NCBI GenBank assembly: GCA_041397365.1
Contig: JAWKWT010000001.1
Coordinates: forward strand, 186,001-250,000
Length of the DNA: 64,000 nucleotides
Direction: 5' to 3'
Origin: P52-10 sp041397365
GTDB lineage: Bacteria > Pseudomonadota > Alphaproteobacteria > Rhizobiales > Xanthobacteraceae
Below the pieces are notes generated by a model, which saw nothing but the letters and a program-made list of their open reading frames with translations, did not search any database and was not told where the DNA came from. Both the position numbers and the translations under genes were made by a program. This document shows, piece by piece, positions 54,792-62,310 of this stretch (position 1 is the first letter of the stretch; every line of letters starts with the position of its first letter).

Positions 54792-55019
54792 ATGACCACT
54801 GCCATTGAGACCGCGACGCGTCGCGTGCTGGAAACCTACGCGCTCATGTTCGATGTCGAGCAAGCCGAATCCAAGCGCGCGAGCCTGTCCGATTATCTTC
54901 AGACGGTGTTTTCCGCCGGCGAAACGGATGAAAACCGGCTGGCCGTATGCGGCCTGGCTTATCTGCGCCAGCAGAGCGGGCGCGGCGACGCGACCCGGCA
55001 GGGCTTTTCCGGGCTTTAG
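54792..55019 (+). CDS. Small hypothetical protein ending at a repeat border
   Basis: 75 residues: MTTAIETATRRVLETYALMF, DVEQAESKRASLSDYLQTVF, then a more polar end. It looks mostly helical, with no signal peptide or cysteine motif, and I do not recognise the family. The TAG stop (55017-55019) is formed at the left edge of RIME copy 5, so the last residues may differ from relatives lacking the repeat. Coding status is supported by codon composition only. Confidence 0.55.
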   Translation: MTTAIETATRRVLETYALMFDVEQAESKRASLSDYLQTVFSAGETDENRLAVCGLAYLRQQSGRGDATRQGFSGL

Positions 55020-55082
55020 AGCATGATCCCGAAAAGTGGGTACCGGTTTGCGCTTTGCGGCCCTTCGGATCGGGTCATGCTG
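55019..55082. repeat. RIME-like palindromic repeat, copy 5 (long form)
   Basis: GAGCATGATCCCGAAAAGTG starts it and CGGGTCATGCT ends it, with GCGCTTTGCGGCCCTTCGGA inside. Like copy 2, it directly follows CTTTA so that the stop codon TAG spans the boundary. Confidence 0.86.
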
Positions 55083-55161
55083 AACGCCCACAAGGTAAAG
55101 CCCGACCGATCTTGACGGCGCGGCGTCGTGCGGCTGTGATCGCTCCGGACGGAGCCCACGC

Positions 55162-56244
55162 ATGACCACGACCCTCGCCCGCAAAATCGCCCGCGACTAC
55201 GGCACCCCCGCCGTCGTCATCGACATGGACATTGTCGAACGCAACATCGCGCGCGTGCAGGCGCAATGCGATGCGGCCGGTGTCGCCAACCGCCCGCACA
55301 TCAAGACGCACAAGAGCCCGTATCTCGCAAAACTTCAGCATGAAGCCGGGGCGCGCGGCATCACCTGCCAGAAACTCGGCGAGGCCGAAATCATGGCTGA
55401 CGGCGGGCTCAACGATATTCTCATCAGCTACAACCTGCTCGGCGAGGAGAAGATGGCGCGGCTGGCGGCGCTGATGCGCCGCGCCGACGTCACCGTCGTC
55501 GCCGACAACGCGGTCGTCGTTGCCGGGTTGCAGCAGGCCGCGCGGCTCGCCGAGTGTCCGCTGAAAGTCGCGGTGGAATGCGACACCGGGCGCAAGCGCG
55601 CGGGCGTCGAGACGCCTGCGGAAGCGATTGCGCTGGCAAAGCAGATCGGTTCGACAGCCGGCCTGTCTTTCGCGGGCTTCATGCTCTATCCGACCGAGGA
55701 CGGCTGGCCCGCGGCGCAGTCCTTCTACGACGACGCGCTGCGCGGCGTGCGCGAAGCCGGCCTCTCGCCGACGATGGTTTCGACCGGCGGTTCGCCGAAC
55801 CTGAAGAATCTCGGCAAGCTCAAGGGCGCGACCGAGCATCGGCCGGGCACCTACATCTACAACGACCGCATGCAGATCGCCGCCGGCGTCGCCACGCAGG
55901 ACGACTGCGCGCTGCAAATCTATACGACCGTCGTCAGCCGCGCCGCGCCGGACCGCGGCATCGTCGACGCCGGCTCGAAGACGCTGACATCGGATCCGGG
56001 CGGCGGGCTCGACGGCTTCGGCCTGATCCTCGATCATCCGCAAGCGCGGATCGCCCGCTTCGCCGAGGAGCACGGCATGCTCGATCTCGCCCGCAGCAAC
56101 ACGCAGCCCATGATCGGCGACGTGCTGCGCGTCATTCCCAATCACGTCTGCGTCGTCGTCAACATGGTCGATGAAGATCTGATGGTGCGCGGCGAGGAGA
56201 TCGTCGGCACGCTCGCGGTCGCGGCGCGCGGAAAGCTGCGCTGA
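55162..56244 (+). CDS. PLP-dependent D-threonine aldolase-like enzyme
   Basis: 360 residues, alanine-racemase-like barrel of the D-TA/DSD1 type. The PLP lysine is in RPHIKTHKSPYLAKLQ; other conserved parts are GITCQKLGEAEIMADGG, VECDTGRKRAGVET, VSTGGSPN and the metal-binding end VIPNHVCVVVNMVDE (His-x-Cys). Members act as D-threonine or 3-hydroxyaspartate aldolases, or D-serine dehydratases; the exact substrate cannot be fixed. Confidence 0.9.
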   Translation: MTTTLARKIARDYGTPAVVIDMDIVERNIARVQAQCDAAGVANRPHIKTHKSPYLAKLQHEAGARGITCQKLGEAEIMADGGLNDILISYNLLGEEKMARLAALMRRADVTVVADNAVVVAGLQQAARLAECPLKVAVECDTGRKRAGVETPAEAIALAKQIGSTAGLSFAGFMLYPTEDGWPAAQSFYDDALRGVREAGLSPTMVSTGGSPNLKNLGKLKGATEHRPGTYIYNDRMQIAAGVATQDDCALQIYTTVVSRAAPDRGIVDAGSKTLTSDPGGGLDGFGLILDHPQARIARFAEEHGMLDLARSNTQPMIGDVLRVIPNHVCVVVNMVDEDLMVRGEEIVGTLAVAARGKLR

Positions 56245-56252
56245 TACGAAAA

Positions 56253-56275
56253 GGGCCTGACACAATGTCAGGCCC
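56253..56275. terminator. Bidirectional terminator hairpin
   Basis: GGGCCTGACA (56253-56262) and TGTCAGGCCC (56266-56275) form a perfect 10-bp stem around CAA. It lies between two convergent genes; the minus strand has a short T-run after it (CCCTTTTCG). Confidence 0.75.
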
Positions 56276-56285
56276 TTGCTGATCG

Positions 56286-58051
56286 TCAGCGCCGCGGCGG
56301 CGGCATGCCCGGAGGCGGCGGCGGAACGGGCTGGTTCTGCCCGGTCAGCAGCGGCGTGATGCGGCGGATCGTCGAGCGCCGGTTGGCGCGCTCCGCTCCC
56401 TGCGTCGGCACCTTCAGATACTGCTCGCCATAGCCTTGCGAGGTGAGGTTTTCCGGCGGAACGTGAAACACCTCGGTCAGCACCTGCGCCACGGATTCCG
56501 CGCGGCGGTCGGACAGCGACAGATTGTCGATATCCGATCCCACGGCGTCGGTATGGCCCTCGATCAGGAACACCTCACGCGGATTGCGCGCGATCGCGTT
56601 GTTGATGCCTTGCGCGATCGCCGCCAGCCGCTGCGCCTGATCCTGTGTGATCTCCCACGACCCCGTCTCGAAAGTGATCGTATCGAGATCGATGCGCGGC
56701 ATGCGATCGCGCACCGACGGGCTGTAGCGGATTTCGTCGAGCGTGTAGCGGCGGTCGATCCGCTCCACCGGCGGCGCTGACAGCGTCTCGTAGATCAGCC
56801 GCGGATCGGCCTCGTCGGCCTCGACGATGTAGCGGTCGCGCGGAATGCGCACGACCGGCGGCGGCAGATCGACGAAGAACCCGCCGAGCGCCGGGCCGAA
56901 GCCGGGACGCGGCGGCGGCGGACGGAACGAGTTGTCGATGATGACGATCTCGCGGCCGCCGACGAGACGGCTGCGGCGCAGCAGGCGTCCGTCGCGATCG
57001 GTGATGGTGATGATCTGGCTTCCGTCCGGCCGCACGACAATGGTGCGGTTCTCGCGGCCGCGCTGCTCGACGCGAACGTCGCGCGCGCCGTAGCGGAAGC
57101 GGTCCACCTCGTTGTGACGGATGAACGCCTGACCGCTCGGATCGCGGACGATGACGCGGCCGGGTTCGCGGAAGACGGTGCGACCGCCCTCCTCGCTCTG
57201 CCGACGATCGGAGCGGAAATCCTCCATCTGCTTTCGCGGCACGCCGTCGCGCGGGATCGGCGCGGCGGCCGACGGCAGCGGCGGCGGAGGCGGCAGCGGC
57301 GCGTTCACCGTCGGCGGCGGACGGCGCTGCAAACCTTCTACCGCATTCGGCCGAGGTGATTCGCCTGGTCGGCGCATGCCCGGAGGCGGCGAACCTGCGG
57401 GAGGCGGGGGCGGCTGCTGCGCGGCAGGAGGCGGCGCACCCGGAGCCGGGGGCGGCGGCGGAGGCGCACCTTTGGTCTGCGGCGGAGGTGGCGGCGCGGC
57501 CGATGGAGGCGGCGGCGGTGCAGCCGGACGGGGAGCAGCCGGCGGCTCGGCGCGCGGCGCTGCTGCGGGCGGTGGCGGAGCCGGCGGCGCGCCCTTGGCG
57601 GGACCGCCCTGCGGAGGCGGCGCGGGGCGCTCTGCCGGTGGGGAGGTATGGGGTGCGGCGCGGGGCGGTTCGGCGCGCGGCGGCGCAGCCGCAGGCGGCG
57701 GAGCCGGGCGCGGAGGCGGCGCGGCCGCTGGCGGAGGAGGAGGAGGCGGCGCGCCCTTGGTCTGCGGCGGCGCAGGTGGCGGCGGTGGCGGGGCGGCCGG
57801 TCGCTGCGGTGGCGCTGCCGCGGGAGGCGGCGGCGGAGCCGAGCAGCCGCGGGCGGTGGGGGGGCGGGCCGTTGCGGCTGCGCGGCTGGCGGCGGAGCGC
57901 CCTTGCGTTCGGCCGGCGGGCCCGGTTCGGCCGGCGCCTGGGCCATCAGCACCGGCGCAGAACCGGCCAACTCGGAACCCGCAAAAGCGGCGCTCGACGC
58001 AAGCGCCGGAAGCGCGGTGGTGGCCAGCAGAAGCAGTCGTAGTTTTGTCAT
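56286..58051 (-). CDS. OmpA-family protein with long Pro/Ala-rich region, frameshifted
   Basis: About 588 residues. Signal peptide from MTKLRLLLLATTALPALASS at 58051, then a Pro/Ala-rich stretch of roughly 200 residues, a middle domain with IRHNEVDRFRYGARDVRVEQ and a C-terminal OmpA peptidoglycan-binding domain (ITFETGSWEITQDQAQRLAA, FLIEGHTDAVGSDIDNLSLS, SQGYGEQYLKVP). The frame breaks in the G7 run at 57858-57864 (C7 on the coding strand); one added base restores an open Pro-rich frame, and 1766 bases is one short of 589 codons. It probably tethers the outer membrane to peptidoglycan. Confidence 0.85.
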
Positions 58052-58315
58052 CTGATCCCTATCCAGCATCCTCAACGGATCGAAGCCGACGCGGTTCCAA
58101 TCCAGACCCCATCAACCTCAAATTTGAGGGCCGGAATGTGGCCGTCACGGCAGCATATTTCTCACCGCAACCCGCGACATTCAGCGCGCATTCATCGAGC
58201 ATCGCCGCGCGACATCGCTCGCGCCGCTGTTGACGGCTTCGCTTGGCGATTGACAAGCGGCCGCCGACGCCAATGCTGGCACATCGCTCGTCGAGCAAAT
58301 CTTTGGGGGAACGTG

Positions 58316-58690
58316 ATGCCGCTCGCTTACTGGTGCGTCCTGATCGCGGCGCTGATGCCGATCGCGCTTGTCGCCTACGCCAAATCCGGATCACGCGACA
58401 ATCATCATCCGCGCGATGCGGCCGAGAACCTTTCCGGCGGACGCCGTCGCGCCTATGCCGCGCATCAGAACGCCTATGAAAACTTTCCGTTCTTCGCCGC
58501 CGCCGTTCTGGTGGCGATCACGCAAGGCGCGCCGGTCTCTACCGTCAACATTCTGGCGGCGATCTACATCGTGCTGCGCGCCCTGCACGCGGTGTTCTAC
58601 GTCAACGACGCCGCCACCGCGCGCTCGGCCGCCTATGCGCTCGCGCTGCTCGCGAACATCGCCATCTTCGTGCTGCCGGCCTTCAGCTAG
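58316..58690 (+). CDS. MAPEG-family membrane protein
   Basis: 124 residues with four hydrophobic segments: YWCVLIAALMPIALVAYAKS, FPFFAAAVLVAITQGA, ILAAIYIVLRALHAVFYV and SAAYALALLANIAIFVLPAF. The pattern RAYAAHQNAYENFPFFAAAV is typical of MAPEG proteins (membrane-associated eicosanoid and glutathione metabolism). GGGGGA precedes the ATG at 58316. Bacterial function is unknown. Confidence 0.88.
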   Translation: MPLAYWCVLIAALMPIALVAYAKSGSRDNHHPRDAAENLSGGRRRAYAAHQNAYENFPFFAAAVLVAITQGAPVSTVNILAAIYIVLRALHAVFYVNDAATARSAAYALALLANIAIFVLPAFS

Positions 58691-59080
58691 TCACGCCGGC
58701 TTGTGGCAGACGGCCTCGATATTGTGGCCGTCGGCGTCGCGGACGAACGCGCCGTAATAGTTCGGATGATAGATCGGGCGCAGTCCCGGCGCGCCATTGT
58801 CCTGTCCGCCCGCCGCCATCGCGGCCGCATAAAACGCATCGACCTGCCCGCGCGTTTCCGCAAGGATCGCCACATGCAGCGGCTTCGCCAGAGCGCCCTC
58901 GCTGCCGATCCAGAAATCCGGCTTGCCGTCCTTGCCGAAACCGGCCGCCGCAGCGCCGCTGCCGGTCAGCTCCGCCGGCACCTCCATGATGAGCGTGTAG
59001 CCGAGCGGGGCCAGCGCGGCCGTGTAGAACGCCCTGGCGCGCGCATAGTCCGAAACCGGGAAGCCGATGTGATCGATCAT
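58691..59080 (-). CDS. VOC-family (glyoxalase-like) protein
   Basis: 129 residues from MIDHIGFPVSDYARARAFYT. It carries a single VOC module with the likely metal residues His (IDHIGFP), Glu and His (HVAILAETRGQVDAFY) and the C-terminal FVRDADGHNIEAVCHKP. It is divergent from a YafY-type regulator 107 bases away with a near-perfect operator between them, a common arrangement suggesting it is the regulator's target. Confidence 0.92.
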   Translation of the reverse strand: MIDHIGFPVSDYARARAFYTAALAPLGYTLIMEVPAELTGSGAAAAGFGKDGKPDFWIGSEGALAKPLHVAILAETRGQVDAFYAAAMAAGGQDNGAPGLRPIYHPNYYGAFVRDADGHNIEAVCHKPA

Positions 59081-59133
59081 GATGGGTTTCCTCCAGGAGA
59101 AAGACACGGACACGGCTTGAGGCTCCCACTCAA

Positions 59134-59154
59134 TGCTGACAGAATCTGGCAGCA
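59134..59154. promoter_or_regulatory. Operator between VOC and YafY genes
   Basis: TGCTGACAG-AAT-CTGGCAGCA: 9-bp arms with 8 of 9 matching around a 3-base centre. It lies between divergent starts and overlaps the only upstream ATG of the regulator gene, which argues for the later TTG start. Confidence 0.65.
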
Positions 59155-59186
59155 CTGATGCTAAGGCTTCCCAAAAGGAACCAGCC

Positions 59187-59876
59187 TTGTCGCGCGCCGA
59201 ACGCCTGCTCGAACTTCTGCAAGTGCTGCGCCGCCATCGCCAGCCGGTGAGCGGACGCATCCTCGCGAGCGAACTCAGCATCAGCCTGCGCACGCTCTAT
59301 CGCGATATCGCGACGCTGCAAGGACAGGGTGCCGCGATCGACGGCGAGGCCGGGCTCGGCTATGTGCTGAAGCCCGGCTTCATGCTGCCGCCGCTGATGT
59401 TTTCCGAAGACGAGATCGAGGCGCTTGTGCTCGGCTCGCGCTGGGTGGCGCAGCGCTCCGACGCGCAGCTCGGCGCGGCGGCACGCAATGCACTGGCGAA
59501 AATCATCGCCGTGCTGCCGCCGGACCTGCGCGACGACGCCGACAATTCCTCGCTGCTGATCGCGCCCGGCGAGATGATCTCGACCGGCGAGAACGAGCTT
59601 CCCGCGATCCGGCGGGCGATCCGCAACGAGCGGAAGGTCGCGATCGATTATCGCGACGACAAGGGCCGCGACACGCAGCGCACGATCTGGCCGTTCGCGC
59701 TGGCTTACTTCGATCGGGTCCGCATCGTCGCCGGCTGGTGCGAATTGCGCCGCGACATTCGCCATTTTCGCGTCGACCGCATCGTCGATCTCAAGGTGAC
59801 CGACGAGCGTTATCCGCGGCGGCGGCACGCGCTGCTGAAGCAATGGCGCGAGGCCGAAGGCATGTGTGCGCCGTAA
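59187..59876 (+). CDS. YafY/DeoR-type WYL-domain transcriptional regulator
   Basis: 229 residues from TTG 59187, with AAGGAA nine bases upstream. An ATG at 59133 is in frame but lies in the operator. N-terminal helix-turn-helix: SRAERLLELLQVLRRHRQPV, LASELSISLRTLYRDIATL; then the middle region GYVLKPGFMLPPLMFSEDEI and a WYL domain (NERKVAIDYRDDKGRDTQRT, LAYFDRVRIVAGWCELRRDI, RHFRVDRIVDLKV). WYL domains bind small molecules or nucleic acid. The divergent VOC gene is the probable target. Confidence 0.88.
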   Translation: MSRAERLLELLQVLRRHRQPVSGRILASELSISLRTLYRDIATLQGQGAAIDGEAGLGYVLKPGFMLPPLMFSEDEIEALVLGSRWVAQRSDAQLGAAARNALAKIIAVLPPDLRDDADNSSLLIAPGEMISTGENELPAIRRAIRNERKVAIDYRDDKGRDTQRTIWPFALAYFDRVRIVAGWCELRRDIRHFRVDRIVDLKVTDERYPRRRHALLKQWREAEGMCAP

Positions 59877-59961
59877 AATCCGCCGCAGATCGATCGTGCC
59901 GGTTGACACGTCCCCTTTGTCTTGGCCTGCTAGGGACAACAGCAAAACAGCAGGGGCGGCA

Positions 59962-60630
59962 ATGATCGGGTTTCGGATTGCTCAGAGAAAGAAGAAAGTC
60001 GATGCCGAAACCGCGGCGCGGTTTCGCGCGCTGCCGGTCGCCAATATCAGCGATTCGATGTCGCGAATGACCGCCGGCGGTCCGCTGCTGCGGCCGATGC
60101 ATGGCGGCGGCGCGCTCGCCGGCCCCGCCTTCACGGTGAAGACGCGGCCCGGCGACAATCTGATGATCCACAAGGCGCTCGATCTGGCCGAGGCCGGCGA
60201 CGTGATCGTGGTCGATGGCGGCGGCGACCTCACCAACGCGCTGATCGGCGAGATGATGGTGGCGCATGCCGAGGCGCGCGGGCTCGCCGGCATGGTGCTG
60301 TATGGCGCGATCCGCGATTGTGATGCGATCCGCGCCGGCGACTTTCCGGTGTTCGCCGCGGGTGTGACGCATCGCGGCCCCTACAAGGACGGACCGGGCG
60401 AGATCAACGTGTCGATCGCGATCGACGGCATGGTGATCGAGCCGGGCGACCTGATCGTCGGTGATGGCGACGGCGTGCTGTGCGTGCCGTTCGCGGAGAC
60501 CGCCGAGATTTATAAAGCGGCGAAGGCGAAGAACGACGCCGAGCAGCAGCAGATTGCTGCGATCCGCGACGGCCGTAGCGACCGCGCCTGGGTCGACGCC
60601 ACGCTCAAGCGGCTGGGTGTGCTGGGTTAA
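59962..60630 (+). CDS. RraA-family protein (possible 4-hydroxy-4-methyl-2-oxoglutarate aldolase)
   Basis: 222 residues from MIGFRIAQRKKKVDAE at 59962, with CAGGGGCGG upstream. Characteristic segments: VANISDSMSRMTAGGPLLRP, AFTVKTRPGDNLMIHKALDL, VVDGGGDLTNALIGEMMVAH, YGAIRDCDAIRAGDFPVFAA. The Gly-rich loop and the RD pair match the RraA-like HMG/CHA aldolase family, which also includes inhibitors of RNase E. The Asp-Cys-Asp after RD fits an enzyme more than an RNase E inhibitor. Its stop overlaps the stop of the convergent glycosyltransferase. Confidence 0.88.
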   Translation: MIGFRIAQRKKKVDAETAARFRALPVANISDSMSRMTAGGPLLRPMHGGGALAGPAFTVKTRPGDNLMIHKALDLAEAGDVIVVDGGGDLTNALIGEMMVAHAEARGLAGMVLYGAIRDCDAIRAGDFPVFAAGVTHRGPYKDGPGEINVSIAIDGMVIEPGDLIVGDGDGVLCVPFAETAEIYKAAKAKNDAEQQQIAAIRDGRSDRAWVDATLKRLGVLG

Positions 60631-61472
60631 ACACCCGCCGCGCGACCGGCCGCCTCGCGCGCGAGCGCGGAGAGGCCACGTTCCGCGCGCACCGCGCGCC
60701 GCGCGATCACGCCTTCGAGCAGATCATCGTTCACCGGCAACCGGGACATGTCCGCCGGCGGATGCCACAGATGCAGCACGCCGGTCGCGAACGAGCCATC
60801 CTTGCGGCAGACGCCCGCATTGATGAGGCGCACGAACAGGTCCGAATCCTCGCGGCCCCAGCCGGTGAACGCGGCATCGAAGCCATCGATGCGATCGAGA
60901 TCGGCGCGCCAGACCGCGAGATTGGCGGAGCGCGCGCCGCGCCATTTTCGGCTGCGCAGCTTGCGCAAGGGTCCGAGCGGCAGGCTTAGCATCGGCGCGA
61001 TGCGGTTCGCCCTGCCGCGCAGGCGGTGGACGAGTAGCGTCGTGAATGGCCAGCTTCCGGCCGGCTGATTATGCGCCAGCACGTCCCGCGTCAGTTCGGG
61101 CGACAGCAGCGTGCGGTTGCCGGCGACGAACTGGCCGGGTTCGGCCAGCGCGCGATGCGCCGCGACGAAATCGGGGCACGGAATGCAGTCGCCGTCGAGG
61201 AAGATGCAGTAGCCGCCATGGCTCGCGAGCACGGCGCGGTTGCGCATCTCGCCGGCGCGAAAACCGTCATGCGCCTGCCAGACGTGGATCAGCTTTTCGC
61301 CGAACTCCGCCTGCCGGCGCGCGAGCATATCCGCGGTGTCGTCGGTCGAGCCGTCGTCGGCGATGACGATCTCGAAATCGCGGTCGGTCTGCCGCGCCAG
61401 CGCGGACAGCACCGCACTGAGCGCGTCGACGCGGTTGTAGGTCGTGACGATGACGCTGATGAGGTCGCTCAC
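60627..61472 (-). CDS. Glycosyltransferase family 2 (GT-A)
   Basis: 281 residues. N-terminal GT-A fold: ISVIVTTYNRVDALSAVLSA, IVIADDGSTDDTADML, nucleotide-binding Asp pair FLDGDCIPCPDF, GAR-SANLAVWRADLDRIDGF and the C-terminal FTGWGREDSDLFVRLINAG typical of Glyco_transf_7C-like GT2 enzymes. The donor and acceptor sugars are unknown. It follows sdhB on the minus strand by 36 bases, but no link to succinate metabolism is implied. Confidence 0.92.
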   Translation of the reverse strand: MSDLISVIVTTYNRVDALSAVLSALARQTDRDFEIVIADDGSTDDTADMLARRQAEFGEKLIHVWQAHDGFRAGEMRNRAVLASHGGYCIFLDGDCIPCPDFVAAHRALAEPGQFVAGNRTLLSPELTRDVLAHNQPAGSWPFTTLLVHRLRGRANRIAPMLSLPLGPLRKLRSRKWRGARSANLAVWRADLDRIDGFDAAFTGWGREDSDLFVRLINAGVCRKDGSFATGVLHLWHPPADMSRLPVNDDLLEGVIARRAVRAERGLSALAREAAGRAAGV

Positions 61473-61508
61473 GGCTTCTGTCCGGCGAGCGGTCCGGTCT
61501 ACGTGTTG

Positions 61509-62285
61509 TTAAACCTGCCGCTCGACCATTTTGAGCTTCAGATCGGCGATGGCTTCCGCCGGGTTCAGCCCCTTCGGGCACGCCTTGGCGCAGTTCATGA
61601 TCGTGTGGCAGCGATACAGCCGGAACGGGTCTTCGAGATTGTCGAGCCGCTCGCCGGTCGCCTCGTCGCGCGAATCCTTCACCCAGCGATCCGCCAGCGC
61701 GCGGCGGGGCCGAGATAGCGGTCGCTGTTCCACCAATAGCTTGGGCACGAGGTCGAGCAGCAGGCGCAGAGAATGCACTCATAGAGACCATCGAGCTTCT
61801 GCCGATCCTCATGGCTCTGCCGCCATTCCTTCTGCGGCGTCGGCGAGGGTGGTCTTCAGCCACGGCTCGATCGAGGCGTATTGCGCGTAGAAATTCGTCA
61901 GGTCCGGCACGAGGTCCTTGACCACCGGCTGATGCGGCAGCGGATTGACCTGATCGGCCCGTCCCTCACCTCGTCCATCGCCCGCGTGCAGGCGAGCGTG
62001 TTCTGCCCGTCAATGTTCATCGCGCAGGAGCCGCACACGCCCTCGCGGCAGGAGCGGCGGAAGGTCAGCGTCGGGTCGACGTTGTTCTTGATCCAGATCA
62101 GCGCGTCGAGATCATCGGCCCGCAATCGGACAGGTTCACTGATAGGTGTCCACCTGCGGGTTCTTCCCGTCGTCCGGATTCCAGCGATAGACGCGAAACT
62201 CGCGGGTCTCGCCGGCACCGGCCGGCTTCGGCCAGGCCTTGCCTTCCGTGACCTTGGAATTTTTCGGCAGTGCGAATTGGACCAT
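61509..62285 (-). pseudogene. sdhB: Succinate dehydrogenase iron-sulfur subunit, broken by five indels
   Basis: Carries the three iron-sulfur clusters that pass electrons from SdhA to the quinone site of complex II. Pieces in order: MVQFALPKNSKVTEGKAWPK; LDALIWIKNNVDPTLTFRRS; CREGVCGSCAMNIDG (2Fe-2S); ECILCACCSTSCPSYWWNSD (4Fe-4S); CHTIMNCAKACPKGLNP (3Fe-4S); KLKMVERQV. Bases appear missing near 62140, 62110, 61952 and 61700, and one extra near 61848. The net change is -3, so 777 bases plus 3 gives 259 residues. All cysteines survive, and sdhA upstream is intact, so sequence error is likelier than decay. Confidence 0.9.
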
Positions 62286-62310
62286 GGCGCGTTCCTGACA
62301 GGCGTTTGGC

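Noticed and set aside
57151..58233. Gly-rich 360-codon frame opposite the OmpA-family gene
   Set aside because: The GGGAGG pattern is the complement of the Pro-coding repeat; it has no start context or domain.
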